Source of the DNA: Glycine soja
Lineage: Eukaryota > Streptophyta > Magnoliopsida > Fabales > Fabaceae
Direction of reading: 5' to 3'
NCBI RefSeq assembly: GCF_004193775.1
Contig: NC_041005.1
Location: forward strand, 13,673,865 to 13,737,864
DNA: 64,000 nt
Part shown: one piece after another, positions 24,125-36,707 of the stretch
Layout of the letters: each line of letters opens with the position of its first letter
Numbering within the stretch: position 1 is the first letter of the stretch
Program-made: the position numbers and the translations under genes
The notes under the pieces: generated by a model
What the model saw: only the letters and a program-made list of their open reading frames with translations
Databases searched by the model: none
Told to the model about the DNA's origin: nothing

Positions 24125-25226
24125 TGGATCCAGGTCTATGCACAATTTCACAGTGCAGCAACAATGTAAGACCTTTTTTTTTAAGGAGTATTCAGAACAA
24201 ATTGAACTATAAAGTCTATCAAACTTCCACCACTTTTCTTGTCACTGCTTGAGGTAGCAGTTTATCAACAGATGAGTTCCTAAAGATAATGTTCATGCAA
24301 CTGATTAGTTGGAATTCATTGAATATCAAGTGACCAAGTAATTGAAACATATGAAAACATCACCCTATAAACTACCAAAGGCAAATAAACAAACAAAAAG
24401 GGTTGGCAAAAATAGTTGTAGGAATAGAATTTCTCATAACTTTATGGTTAGAATTTGGTACCGTCACTATGGTGGTCCTGTCACAGACTCAAATAACCAT
24501 CATGGCATAAAAATGAACATACCCAAGTGGACTTGTCTTTTCAATTAAAAAACACTAAAAAACAACAATTTAAGAGAGGTAAATCCAGCATGGAGTGATG
24601 TTACTTCAAAATTTGACTCATTTTATCATTTCTTTTATTTAATTTTTTTACCTTCAAGGATTTGACTCCTTAAAAGTAAGTCAAGAATAAAGTAAGTGAT
24701 TTTCAGTTGAGAACGAGAAAGTCAATGATTTTCTCATCAACTACCGAAATTACTTACTTTACTACATTACCCTTATTCATTTCAGAGATGACAAATCTCC
24801 TATTAGACAATACTTGGTCACAACAACAAGAAGCAACTATTAGAGCAAAAACACGATCCCAACGACAAAAAGCAATTATTAGACCAAAAACCGAGCGTGA
24901 AAACAAACGACAACATAGCAGCAACTTAATTAAAATTGAAACAGTTGCAAGGCAGACAAACCAGAATCACTTGTCGACAAAAAAAACCGAATCAATCAAT
25001 CATTCATGCAGCGACCACTCTAAATAAAAAACGATGATGCACTCATAAAAGAAAAAAGAAACGTTCTATAGCAAATAAATAAAACCAGGTCAAAAAAGTT
25101 CAATTATACGTCGAATAGTAACCATCAAAAAAGAAAGCAACACGAAAGAAACTAAGAAAGAAAGATTCACTAGTCAAAACTGTTACCGAAACATTGAATG
25201 TCAACATATTTACGCAATCTCCATTA

Positions 25227-25254
25227 AATAATAATAATAATAATAATAATAATA
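25227..25254 (+). repeat. (AAT)n microsatellite
   Basis: About nine AAT units within the presumed TPP leader intron. Confidence 0.85.
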
Positions 25255-26572
25255 ATCAAACGGTCCAAGTTCAGAATCTGAATTTGACTAGCAGAGAGAA
25301 GAAGCACGAGGTAATTAGAGCACCTAATGGTTCACGGTTAAAGAATACACTTGTCGGGAATCTTAAAGTTCGGTATGAAGTCGAAAACTCCGGTGGGCTT
25401 TTGCTGTGTGTAAGACTATGTTTGGAATAAAGTTGGAAAGAACTTTTCAGGAATCTAATGCACAATTTACGATCTCTAATACACGAAATGAATAGCATGC
25501 TTGGTTTCACATTTCGAATGTAATTTTCAGAAGTTAACATTTATAGCCTCCAATATTCCAAAACAAGAGTCCTCCATTCTCGTTGTGTTTTTAAACTTGT
25601 TATAAAAGAAGAAAAATTTGTTGCTTTGGAAGTAAGAATATTTTTGTGATTTTTCAACTAAAATTAAGAGTTAAGAGAGTTTAACCTCTAGTCTAATTGA
25701 TTGAGAAAGATACATGAATTATTATAAATCATTTGTTTATTAGGATTCATAATGATACAAAAAATAAAAATAAAACTAAAATCCAAACAAGCACAAACTT
25801 GGCGTCGGGATCATGCCTACTTTTTAGACATGCCCCTTTTTTGATCTTGAAACGTAGGGGAGCGGATGGTGTCTTAGTCTAACATAAAAAAAAAACTTTT
25901 AGTTCAAAGAAAACACTTATAAAGGTAATTACATTTATCATGTTCAAAAAAAAAAAACCTGAAGACTCAAACCTATAACACGTCCCATAAAAAAAATTAT
26001 TTCACTCGACCAACCCAAACAACCCCATTCGAATGGATCAGAGGTCCATTTCAATGGTTCACAACTGCTCGAACATCGAGTCCAAAAGGGACTATCCATG
26101 ATCTGATGATACACAACTCTTAAAACAGACCAGCACTCACTCGGTTGAATAATTCGGTCAGACAGTGTACTAATAAGTGCGTGATTGGATAAACGGTGCA
26201 GTCATCGCACCGGCTTATTTTTTCATGGTTACAGCTTCAATTGTTCACCATGATTTTTGGGACGATTTTGTTTAGCATAAAAAACATGCACTAAACAAGT
26301 TCCAAAACAGTGAAGGAGATTCAGATCACAAAAAAAGTTGCAGAATAATGGCGTTCAAACAAATAAGGAATTAATTAATCAATGTTACATTACAGAAAAC
26401 TCGTTTTTAATTTGAGGGAAAAAACAAAGACAAAACAATAGTTAAAAGTAGAAGGAAAAAAAAAACTTTTAAAAACAACAAAAACTTGTGGCTGTGAAAC
26501 ACTGAAATTTCTGCAGAAGTTTCCTTTTGCGGTAATTTCCCAATGATAAGCAACCAAAAGGTCCAAAACACA

Positions 26573-26596
26573 GAGAGAGAGAGAGAGAGAGAGAGA
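26573..26596 (+). repeat. (GA)n microsatellite
   Basis: About twelve GA units (CT on the TPP sense strand), close to the predicted leader exon. A CACGTG palindrome follows at 26602-26607. Confidence 0.85.
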
Positions 26597-26626
26597 ATGT
26601 GCACGTGAGGGAGTATAGAATGTTAC

Positions 26627-27300
26627 CGTACTCGCTTGCTTGAAAACACAAAAACGCTATGAGAATGGAAAAAAAGGAAAGTGACGAAGTGCTGTGTCGC
26701 GCAGAGAGGAGAAGAGAACTGAAAAGAGAAAGCAATGGTTGGTCACATCGGGGAAGGGAGACGAACAAATGGAGGGAGTATTTAACAGCGTTGGTCCTCA
26801 CCTAACGTGCGTTACAGAACTTCACAGGCGCGGTTGTTGAATAAGGAAACACTCAAAATAAAATAATATTTATAACAACTTGTGATATGATTCATAGTTA
26901 ATTTTATCGTATTTTTAAAGTATATGCGTAAAACATATGTGATTATAAGTTTAATATTTGACTCATATATATGAAAAATTATTTGATGGATCTTAACAAT
27001 TCTAGAATTAGTCAATGACTTTAAATTGACCAATAATTAGTTCACACCAAAAAAATATTGTTTTTCGGTTTGTCCACCTCTCAGCGAAACGCGTGATATA
27101 CACGCGCCCTTGGAGAGGAGCTGTTGGTGATGTGTGGCCAATGGGAATGCGCGTGGGAACAACTTTCTGATAATGGAATGGTTTGAGGGGGAGAAAGGAA
27201 CTCTGCTCCTGTCTAAAAAGGACCTAAGAATTAAAATAAAACTTAAAAAAAGTATTTTTCAACTAAGAAGGTGAATGGAAAGTAACACGTGGGTTATCAA
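26627..27300 (-). promoter_or_regulatory. Predicted TPP leader exon and promoter
   Basis: On minus, a TATA-like TTAAATA (26779-26785) precedes a CT-rich stretch that could be the untranslated first exon (about 26750-26627). Upstream are a GC-rich patch with paired ACGCGTG/CACGCG (27090-27112), an ATTGG/CCAAT word near 27140 and a G-box/ABRE-like CCACGTGT at about 27285-27292. Such boxes can bind bZIP or bHLH factors. Their use here is inferred. Confidence 0.4.
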
Positions 27301-27997
27301 ATGTGAAATGTTTCCTTCTATATTTTTTTAGACGCAAGTTGTTTTATTTTAAAAAAAGTTAAAAGTTATTAAAAATCATAAAACTTTGTGAGCCACATAA
27401 TGAGAATCTCTTATAATTTTTTTCTTAGTTTTTAATAAATTTAAATTAAATAAAAAAATTATACATATATATATATATATATATAAAAGAAAGAAGGTTT
27501 GAGATATTTATATAAAGTTTATTTTAAAGCATAAATGCAGACTAAATTAGTAATTTAGTAAATAACATTTTATTAAATTAAAATTTTAACGTTTGCAAAA
27601 AAAGTTACATCAATGACATGTGCAATAATTGTTAATTGCGTTTGTTTAGCGTTTGAATATTAAATATGCATCGTTTGTATTATTGTGTGAAATATGCAAC
27701 ATTTGGAAAAATGTATAGACATATCCTATCATAAATTTTAATATTATGTTATATTATTTTCTTTTTTTAACTTTATGTTATATTATTTTCTTCTTCTATT
27801 TGAAAAATGATATTGTATATAGGACTTTCATCAAAGTGTTATTTCTCATTAGAAATATTTGGAGAATAAGATTTCTCTATTATTTCTTTTTAATATGATG
27901 ATATCTAATAATGATATTTTTGGTAGTGATTCAAGAGATTTTTTTAAGTAATTCTGAATTATTTAATAATTTCTGGATGATAAAGGATTTTATATTA

Positions 27998-28275
27998 GGA
28001 TAAATTATCTTTTTAGTCTCTAAATTTTTTAAAATTTATGTTTTTAGTCATTTAAATATTTTTTTATTTTTAGTCTTTTAACTTTTTATTCATTCATATT
28101 TTTAGTTCATTAATTTTTTTTGCCTTTGCTTTTGATTATTTTAAAGAACCAAAGTAAGAGTGCAAAAAGAAATTAAGGGATTAAAAATCTGGAAAAGAAA
28201 AAGAGTAAACAGACTGAAAATAGATAAGAAAAGTTTAAGGATTAAAGCTTAAGGGCTAAAAAAATAATAAATCTT
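27998..28275. mobile_element. MITE-like foldback unit
   Basis: The left end GATAAATTATCTTTTTAGTC and the right end GGGCTAAAAAAATAATAAATC are imperfect inverted repeats about 280 bp apart. The interior repeats TTTTTAGTC-type words that face TTAAGGATTAAA-type words. No coding content. Target duplications were not resolved. Confidence 0.45.
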
Positions 28276-28657
28276 ATGTATTATTGTAGTTTCTCATCCC
28301 TTATTAGCCTTTCAATACATCTATGAAGTTAATACATGTTAATTTGTCAATTCGTGTTCATAATTACGTTTGAATTTTCACTCGTTGGATTTGTTCTTCC
28401 GTGAGTTTTCTTTACAGATCTACCTTGAGATAATGTGAAACTCCATGTTTAGTACTTTTTGCAAAATCTTTGACCAGGGGACTACTACCATTGAGGTATA
28501 TTCCTTGTATTTTCTTCCTAAGGTACCATTGCCCCCTTCGCCCATGGTTTTTTTCTTTTTTGTCCTTTCTGGTGTCCTTTAGGCTTACGTTGTTCCTTCA
28601 TAAGTATTATTCCATTCATGACCTCATACTTTTCAAGAAATATATATATATATGCTT

Positions 28658-29022
28658 TGTTTGAATTAAGAATGAAATGAATTAAAAACGAAAGAAATAA
28701 GTATTACAAAATAATTTTTATACTTGTTAAAAATAAAATTAACTTAAAAATATGAACATTTTATTATATTTTTTTCAATATAATTTTTTTGTGTTATAAA
28801 AGAATAATTTTATATTTTAAATAAAAAATTGAGACATTACTTCTTTCTTTCCATTTCATGGCTCATGTGGGAGGAATTATTTTTTTTTTGGTGGGTCTCA
28901 AATTTAATTAGCATCCCCTTTCATTTCCATTTGTGTAAATCATAGAAGATAAATTCACTCTCGCTCCATTTTTTTCTCTCGCATTTTTGCTTTCTTCTTA
29001 ACACTCAACCAGACAATAGATG
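28658..29022. mobile_element. Possible second MITE-like unit
   Basis: TTTGTTTGAATTAAGAATGA at the left and TTCTTCTTAACACTCAACC followed by AGACAA at the right are imperfect inverted repeats about 360 bp apart. No ORF. A tentative call. Confidence 0.3.
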
Positions 29023-30149
29023 AGTTCCCCATAGTTCTTCGATTGTCTTTTGAGATTTTTTTGGCATGGGAGGTGATTGATAACTTTAGGTCTTAGCGCA
29101 CCTATCAGGACATGTAGGGGTACCTTTAGATCTTAGTCCCTAAAGGTAAAAGACTGATGTGTTAATGTGTGAAACAAGACTATGAGTTAAGCCGTTAAAT
29201 TCAATCCTTAGTATGTTTAATTTATTGAATAGGTTTATCAATTTCAATCATTTGCAATAATAAATAATAACTACAGTAACAATTTATTGTAAATTATTTT
29301 TAAAATACTAATATGTCAATTTGTTGTTGTGTTTCATGTATAAACATCAGCTGTACAAAAGATACTGGCCAGGCTCAATGTCCTGTCACCTAAATTGAAG
29401 CACATGGCAAATTTGTTAATCTTAGTTTAGACTATGTTTTATCAACGGGTGCATGGTTGATATGTTTTGATAATAATGCCTATAAAAAATGTTTTGATAA
29501 TAATAAATATTTTGACTTTCTTCGTTCGCGATTTGTGAACAAAGACATGTTAAGTCAAATTACAATGAATCGTGCATGATTTATTTATATATTTTTAAAT
29601 TATTAGGATGTGTGTTAGCATGTGAAAGAGTAGATGTGTATTCCCTAACAATATTAATGTTAAAAGAGATGTGGTATTCTTCCAACAATTAATACTAGAA
29701 AAGCAGAGACGTGACATCTTTTAAAGTAATAGTTTTTTTTTCTTATATTTATAAGTAATATATTAAATATGTCCTAAAATTATGAATATCAATTAATTTT
29801 ATTTCTAAAATTATAAATATCATTTTAATTTTTTTAACTATTAAATTTCAGTTATTTTAATTAATTCTTAACTTGTCTCATAATGATAAGTTTAGTTTTT
29901 AAAATTAAAAAAGTAGAGATTAAAATAACTTATATTTAATCATTCTAAAGACTAAAACGAGATTCTTATTGTTTTTATTCATAATATCGAAGATCATTTT
30001 TATTGCATTATCTAAATAACTAGAGGTAACTTAATTACGAGTCTTAAGTTTGAATATAAAAAATACAATTATATTAAAAATTTAAAGAAAAATCTTTATC
30101 TTTCATAAGTAATAATTTTATTTGACCCAATTTTTTTTTTTTTGACAGA

Positions 30150-30643
30150 AATGGACTTATATCATATCACTCATCAAAAGTTCAACAATACTAGGAATTC
30201 TAGTGAACTGACAGAGACTAGTTTGAGATTCAGTTGCTCTGACTAGAGAGTAGTGAGCCACTGAATAGCTTGTTTCTTTACAAAATAAACTTTATAGTTT
30301 GGTAATTCTAGTGGTAGCTTACGACATTAGGCAACAACAATGCCAAATTTAGATCAATCTACTTGTTGTTTTTGTAAGCTACTAGTAACAACTTGTTGAC
30401 AGTCCGTGTCGATTATTATATCATCAATATCCAAATCCTGCGGCCACTGGATAACACTTCTTAAAGCCCACGCCTCACCTTCATTAACATTAGGGAGACT
30501 CGGAACTTCATTGGACATGACCTAAATAAATTGACCTGCTTCATCCCGAAAGCATGCTCCAAAGCCAAACGAGCGAGCATCCTCGAAAAATGCAGCCTCT
30601 ACATTGCACTTCGAACCGATTGGAAGGGGCTTCCATTTCATTG
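30150..30643 (-). pseudogene. RNase H-like (RVT_3) domain relic of a plant LINE
   Basis: Minus translation gives the recognisable order KWKPLPIGSKCNVEAAFF, then GFGACFRDEAGQF, NEGEAWALRSVIQWPQDLD and IDTDCQQVV, typical of the RNase H domain at the end of plant non-LTR pol proteins. Stops interrupt it. It is cut at 30647 by the end of a CACTA element. A LINE reverse-transcriptase relic with the same orientation lies on the far side (48135-50163), so the two may be halves of one LINE. The zinc-finger segment expected between them was not found. Confidence 0.7.
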
Positions 30644-30646
30644 TCT

Positions 30647-30664
30647 CACTATTAAAAAATATGT
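30647..30664 (+). repeat. CACTA terminal repeat, left end
   Basis: CACTATTAAAAAATATGT, preceded by TCT (30644-30646, possible 3-bp target site) and followed by the first ACATCGGTT word. This is the expected form of a CACTA terminus. Confidence 0.75.
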
Positions 30665-30667
30665 TTT

Positions 30668-31275
30668 TTACATCGGTTATTTATAATTTTTTAGATCGAT
30701 TTTTAATCGATGTTAAAAATATTATCATTAATATCGGTTTTTCAAAATCGATGTTAATATAAAATTGACAACATCGGTTATTTAAATAACCGATGTTATA
30801 TAATAAGAATTACACAAAAAAATGTATGAATGTTGATAGTTCACATCGGTTTTTATACAAAATCGATGTTAACTTATAGATTAACATCGGTTTTCTACCA
30901 AAATTGATGTTAACTTATACGTTAACATCAGTTTTGTATACAAACCGATGTTAACTTCCAAACATTAACATCGATTTCAGTCAAAAATCGATGTTAACAT
31001 TTTTTATTTTAACATCGGTTTTTAACAAAAACTGATGTTAACGTATGCGTTAACATCAGTTTTGTTAAAAATTGATGTTAACGTATGCGTTAACATCAGT
31101 TTTGTTAAAAATTGATGTTAACGTTTTGGATATTAACATCGGTTTTTATACAGAATCGATGTTAATATACACAAACAAAATCCATTTTTTGAAAAATCGA
31201 TGTTAACTTATATGTTAAGAAAAATCGATGTTGGTTGTGTATATTAACATCGGTTTTTTTAAATAATCGATGTTG
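30668..31275. repeat. CACTA subterminal repeat array (AACATCGGTTTT and its complement)
   Basis: About 600 bp are packed with the 10-12-mer AACATCGGTTTT and its reverse complement, with variants such as AAAATCGATGTT. They alternate in orientation so that neighbouring copies can pair. A unit of about 40 bp around GCGTTAACATCAGTTTTG is repeated in tandem at 31048-31120. In En/Spm such words are the binding sites of the element's TnpA protein, and the same role is likely here. Confidence 0.85.
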
Positions 31276-31979
31276 TTATTAGGATTTTTTTAATACACTT
31301 TCTGTTTTTATAAAAAATCCAACATTTAACCTGTAAATTTCAAATCAGACCACACAGCACATCATATATAATTTGTATTATGCTTTCAAACAGTTTTTAG
31401 CAGAAAGCTAGATAGTAAACTATCAATTATAAAAAATCAATTGATAACTATGAATAAATAATTTATTAATAACCATCAATAAAGAATATTCAATGTTAAA
31501 ATAAAACAACAATTGTAAAAAATGTAAAGCAAGCTAGTAAACTAATTAAGGAACCTAAAATTACATAGTTCCCTAACATCCTAAGTTCCCTAACATCCTA
31601 AGTTTGATTTTTAACTTTGAGATAATACTGTGCCAATGTGCGCTGCAGAGGAGACCAATATGGGATATTGTAGTATTATACATTATTTAAATTCAGTTGT
31701 TCAGTTTTACTTACCCCTTCAAGTAGGCTCCAATGTAAATTGACTTACAGAATCCACAATTGTATAACAGATATGTTGAGACATTGACCATCGTGTGCGA
31801 TTTCAGATAGATCTTCATGCTTTATGTATAATGGGAAGTGTTCATTAAACACCTCGAACACGGTAGCATCCCACATAACCTGTAGAGGCTTCAAAAAAAG
31901 CTGTGGGATGGTCAATGTCATCAAATATAAGGGATCATGTACCTAAGGATCCGGCCCATCTGCAGGTTTTTCTAGAGAC
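31276..31979 (-). other. CACTA 3' noncoding region
   Basis: AT-rich sequence between the subterminal repeats and the TnpA-like gene. The direct repeat AAGTTCCCTAACATCCT is at about 31563-31603. No supported ORF. Confidence 0.45.
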
Positions 31980-33793
31980 ACAACTGCCTGTTTATCCAAC
32001 ATAGTTAACTAGCATAATTTAATCACACTGAACAATTCAATTGAAAAAAAAGAAGCATATAATGAGAGTAAAATACCTATTCTGATAAACGCTTCACGAG
32101 ATGTGTTGGCCAAGCAAGAAAGGTGTTAAGTGTCTGTCCCACTAAAATAACCTCGTCAGTGGGTACAGGAATGGGGGCCTCTGCATCTTTAACCTCGTCA
32201 ACACCAACCTTCACTTGGCCATGCAACAAAGGGATGTTGTGAACCGCCGTAGATCCCTCATAAACTCTTCCTAGGGCAACTAGGCGGAAAGGATTTTCTT
32301 CGATGTACAACCCGCATTTTTCTGAGTCACCCGTCTCTGGATCAGTCGGTGAAGGACCAACATAACTCCCCTTTGTGCTGACACACACAGCTGAGGGACC
32401 AACCTCAGGCTTCGGAGGCAATGCAAGTCCCTATGATTGCATCTGTGATTGAAACTGGGATTGCATCTGGCTGAAGGATGCCATCAGCTGCTGAGTCACT
32501 TTTTCTGTGATCGACTCCTCTAGCTGGTCCTTGATTTGTTGAGTCAGCTACTCTAGTTCTTCTGGAGCCATGGAGGATGAAGTGCGGGAGGTCCGTGGAG
32601 CCGATCCAAAGTATTGCTTGATGGTCACACCGGCTCCACCAACACGCACATGACCAGGGTGTTTCGGTCGCCCAATGGCAGCAGTGAGGACATCCTCACG
32701 TCCATGGGGGACAAAGGAACCCTGTGACGCCTACTCCTCCAAAGAATCCTGTACATAACAGATATATTTGTTTAGTCATTCACAAAATAAACAAACATAA
32801 TTACAATTTTTAATTGAAAATCACTTACAATCTTCTCAGCAATTTCCTTTGTTGCCTCAGATGTCATCTGCCCAGTTTTCTTGGTGCGGGCCATCTTCCA
32901 CTTCACGTGGTGTCTAATGGGAGATGGAGAGTCAATCACAGCCTCAGTGCTTCCGGATTGAGCAACTTCCTCCAGTTTTTTCTTTGTCTTCTCAGCCATC
33001 AGCTTCTATTCTAAATATTCATAACCCCCACGAGACAACACGTGGGGGGCAGTGTTTAGCTTCTAGATGACCTATGATTTTTTCCGCACATCCTGCAAAA
33101 AATCAAACATTAATGAAACTCATTATTACAATGTATTATAAGAATTGAATTTTTAGTGGAAAATAATTCAAATGACAAATTTCATACCTCCCACGAGGGG
33201 TCTCTGTGGGTCTGACAAAACTGAGCCCATTTCTCCTTGCTAATGTCGTATTTTTCACAAACAGTGTCATCCACACTGTCCTTGTCGGCCGCAAGTGCCC
33301 ATTTCCTGGTCAAATCAGATTTAAACTATCTCCACCGCTCCCCGACAGTTTGAAGTATTTTCTTCTTTTTCCTACAGTCAGATGCTTCAAGGATATCAAA
33401 TTCATCCTTGCCAACAATAAATTAGGTTTTATTGTTAGTAAATTAAAATTTTCGACTAATAAAGAAAATGAAAGATGAAAACTAAAATACCTGAATATCC
33501 TCCCATATCAAATCCTTCTGAGCGACAGAGACTTCCTTCCAAGTCTCGTATGTCATGTCGACCTTATCACGAGCGGCAATCCCCAAATATGTTCTTAATT
33601 TCTTCTTGTAGGGACCGTCGACCTTCCTGGTCGCAGGATCGACGTGGACCACCGGTCTCTCAGCCCCAGGTGGTCTAGTGGCCAAGGATCGTAGCTGTGT
33701 GGCTTTGCGTGTCTGCTTCAAGGTAGATGGAGACTTTGATGCTACTGTAGGAGGAGAAGAAGGAGGAGGAGGCGAGGCAGGTGGAGTAGCCAT
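31980..33793 (-). pseudogene. CACTA TnpA-like accessory gene (Transposase_24-type), multi-exon, broken
   Basis: The start MATPPASPPP is at 33793, in a proline/serine-rich N-terminus. The first exon runs to IWEDIQ, with a donor CAG|GTATTT at 33491/33490. Further exons follow near 33410-33190 (Lys-rich KKKKI, KWALAADKDS, TVCEKYDI), 33090-32828 (MAEKTKKKLEEVAQSG, SPIRHHVKWKMART) and 32750-32077 (TIKQYFGSAPRTSRT; then ENPFRLVALGRVYEGST). The order matches the second protein of plant En/Spm elements, which binds subterminal repeats and helps the transposase. Several in-frame TAG stops mean it is inactive. It lies between the subterminal repeats and the transposase gene on the same strand. Confidence 0.7.
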
Positions 33794-33898
33794 GGGCCTA
33801 TAAAGAAAAAAACTTGAGTTAGTTAAGATTATCAAAAAAGTTAATCAGTTATGTAAATGAATTTAGTTAAATGAAAGACATAACTAAAGAAAATTACA

Positions 33899-35387
33899 TT
33901 AGACGATGTTAATTAATTCTCCTTCATCATGATCATTACGATTAGTATGAACGTTGTCAGCTTCTTCTTCTCCGACAACGTTATGAGTCATTTGTGTGGA
34001 CAAAGGACTAATATAACTATGAATGTATGAATCATCATCTTTCACATTAACACCAATTGTTTTCCGTGTAGAACCACAGACCACCTTTCATCACAAGAGT
34101 CTTGCACATAAAATACATGTTTAGCTTGTTCTGCCATGATGAAAGAGTCATTCTGGTAAGCTAGTTTCTTTAGGTCTACCAACGCAAATCCTACATCATC
34201 GGTCCGCACACCAGTGTTGCTGTCAACCCATTTACATTTGAAAACACAAACAGTAAATTTGACATAGTTAAGCTCCCAAATTTCATCAATGAACCCAAAG
34301 TAAGGGATAGAAGCTACACTGGGATTGTCATCATGTACACTTGCAAAGTGTTGAGATTCAGCCCTTAGGGTGACCCTACTGTTTTGCATTGTACTTTTCT
34401 CGTCTTGTGCTTTTGTATAAAAGAAATACTGGTTTATGTCGTATCCTTGCTAAGTTATAACATTTCTTTTAGGCCTATCTGCTAGCTTTCTTAATGTTTT
34501 AGAAGCATTTTCATTAGCAAAGATTGTATCTTTAAACCAATCAAAGAAAGTCTTATTATGCTTTTTCAAGACCCAGTTCTTTGACATTTTTGGATTACTT
34601 TGTTTGACTAAACCTTCATGCTGAAGTATGTATGGCAAAACTTAATTACTGTTATTCAAGACATACAAGTGAGCTTGTAACAAATCTTTTAGACTTGGAG
34701 TGATAACATGCAGTCCTCTTGAAACTTTACCGCCCACTCTGTGGTCATGGCGAGACTCAAGAAGCCCAACAGGTTTATCTTTTTCAATGTACTCTGAACA
34801 AAATTCAATGGTTTCTTTTGTAATGTACCTTTCAACAATAGATGCTTCTGGACGATGTAGATTCTTGGTATACCTTTTTAAGATCTTCATGTATCACTCA
34901 ACCGGGTACATCCACCGCAAATAAACAGGACCACAACATTTGATTTCTCTGACCAGATGAACAATTAAGTGAACCATGATGTCAAAGAAAGCAGGAGGAA
35001 AATACATCTCCAACTGACACAGTATAGTTGTAGCCTCGTTTTGCATGTCATCAAACTTGACAGGATCAAGGACTTTGCTACATATGGCATTGAAGAAAAA
35101 GCACAGGCGAGTTATGGCTAACTTGACTTTGTTAGGCAAAATGTCTCGTATGGCCACGGCTAACAATTGTTGCATCAACACGTGACAATCGTGAGACTTT
35201 AACCCTACTAGCTTAAGCTCCTTCAACTGCACAAGGCTCTTAATATTTGAAGAGTATCCTTGTGGGACTTTGACCCCCCGCAGACACTGACAAAAATTGA
35301 TTTTCTCCTTTTTCGACAAAGTATGACAAGCTGGAGGCAAGTATATTTTTTTCCCATCAGACCTTGGATGCAACTACGATCGTATGC
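33899..35387 (-). pseudogene. CACTA TNP2 transposase, C-terminal part (DUF4218/DUF4216-like)
   Basis: This continues the transposase interrupted at 45068. Reading down from 35387 are the DUF4218-like region (HPRSDGKKIYLPPACHTL, MYFPPAFFDIMVHLIVHL) and the DUF4216-like C-terminus (NYVKFTVCVFKCKWVDSN at about 34280-34225, then FIMAEQAKHVFYVQDS). From 35373 to 34042 it stays in one frame with about three stops (near 34892, 34640 and 34450), so decay is modest. The matching order is seen at 1434-3945. Confidence 0.85.
35383..35387. repeat. Target site duplication TATGC (left); right copy 45068-45072
   Basis: TATGC precedes the family A LTR start (TGTTAGTCG, 35388) and follows its end (CCAACA, 45067). 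The uninterrupted CACTA copy at about 2640 has TATAC once at the same place. This supports a clean insertion into the transposase gene. Confidence 0.8.
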
Positions 35388-36381
35388 TGTTAGTCGTCTT
35401 CTACGACTAACTTTTGTATAGAAAATATTTTCCAAAACTTGTATAGTTCTCCCAATTTATGGTTATTTCATAGTAGTTTGTAAATAAATCTTGTTTTATT
35501 GTTAAAGTTGTCTCTAGAATATTTCTATTGGATTTAATGATGAAATCTGTGCAATTTTTGGTTAGAAAGAGGCTAAGTCATGAAGTGCTAAAAGTGACAG
35601 TTGAGCTCAGCTCATCAGTGGGGCTAAACGTGCATCCATCGCTAAGCGCAACAGTTGTCTTTAGCCAGGCTTAGTGCACGACTGACGCTAAGCTCAAATC
35701 CACTTACTCGCGCTAAGCACGAGGGTGGCGCTAAGTGCAACATCGCGGATTCAGAGCCTATTGAAAGGCTGTCTTGTGAAGAATTAGGGTAAGCTGATGA
35801 TTTGCATAGAATTCAAGAGCACACCATAGTGTCTATTTTGGAAAAAGAGCTCTGGAGGCAGCAAGAGGAGCAGCTTTTGCAAAGAGACCTAGGTTTTGTA
35901 ATTAGAGAGAGATTAGTGAGTTGCAGAGTGATTGTGAGATGCTGAGAAGAGGAGGAAGGATCCCCCTTCTTGTGTAAGGAGTAGTTATTCTCTACTCTTA
36001 ATCTCATTATTGTTAGGGTTTTTCTGTAATGGCTGGCTAAACACCCTTGTTGAGGATTTCTAAAGAACAGTTGATGTAATTACTTTAATATCTAATTGAT
36101 TGTGTTTCTTATGTTCAATGCTTCTTTCAATGCTTAAAGATTGCATGCTCTTGGTCTGATCACCCACTTGTGTGTGTACTGTTAGGTGACTTTAGCATTG
36201 GGAAATGTGTTGTTGCCTTAGAACTTGATTGAAGCAGGATTGGAACTTAGTCTTAAATGAGGAATCTGAGGACGAAGCTTGGATTGATTCAGTCTAACTA
36301 GGGATCGAGGTTTAGTAATTTAGGCTACAACACAGAACACAAAAGCATGATTGATTAGAGAAACATCTTTACATACATCAG

Positions 36382-36684
36382 TGTTTGCTTCTGGCAAGTG
36401 CACCGGATTGCACAAGTAATATAAAACGGTAAGAACCAAGTATCGAACTCTCGGGGAACTTGTGTTACTTGGTAAGCTATTTCTGTGAATAAGTGTCTGG
36501 TGTGAAAATCTAAGTGTGAATATGAATAGGTATGTAAACTATCTATGCAAAAAGGAAAATCACGCGAGAGAAATGATGTGTAAAAACAAGTAGAAAACAC
36601 GTTGGTTTTCCTAATAGGTGCCTGATGCTAGAAGGATATTTTCTATCTAACAATGCTCATGTGTTCCTATGGTTTTCCTATGCT
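36382..36684 (-). repeat. 3' LTR remnant of the family B element (internally deleted)
   Basis: It matches 43340-43630 closely (CGGCAAGTGCACCGGA type end, GGGGAACTTGTGTTACTTGG) up to TTCCTATGGT. The remaining ~1.1 kb of the LTR is absent, and internal sequence with a purine tract follows almost at once. The two LTRs of one element therefore differ by a large deletion. Confidence 0.75.
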
Positions 36685-36707
36685 GTACCCTTTTCTTTAC
36701 ATCCCTA

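Larger units (their letters stand above)
24125..26626 (-). other. Probable 5' UTR intron of TPP (plus 11 bases of leader)
   Basis: A plausible donor, TACG|GTAACA, lies at 26627/26626 on minus. A plausible acceptor, GTGCATAG|ACCTGG, lies at 24136/24135, 11 bases before the start codon. The roughly 2.5 kb between has no supported coding sequence. It contains an AAT microsatellite (about 25227-25254) and a GA/CT run (26573-26596). An intron in the 5' leader is inferred, not proven. Confidence 0.5.
27300..30149. other. AT-rich intergenic region with MITE-like foldbacks
   Basis: No supported coding sequence. It holds a TA microsatellite (about 27465-27485), the two MITE-like units listed separately, and poly-T/poly-A runs. 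Confidence 0.5.

Noticed and set aside
24342..25027. ORFs of 68 and 106 codons on plus
   Set aside because: They lie in the probable TPP leader intron, with low-complexity Lys/Gln/Asn-rich translations and no supporting features.
32814..33678. Plus ORFs in this interval
   Set aside because: They overlap the minus-strand TnpA-like gene, which has the recognisable protein features.
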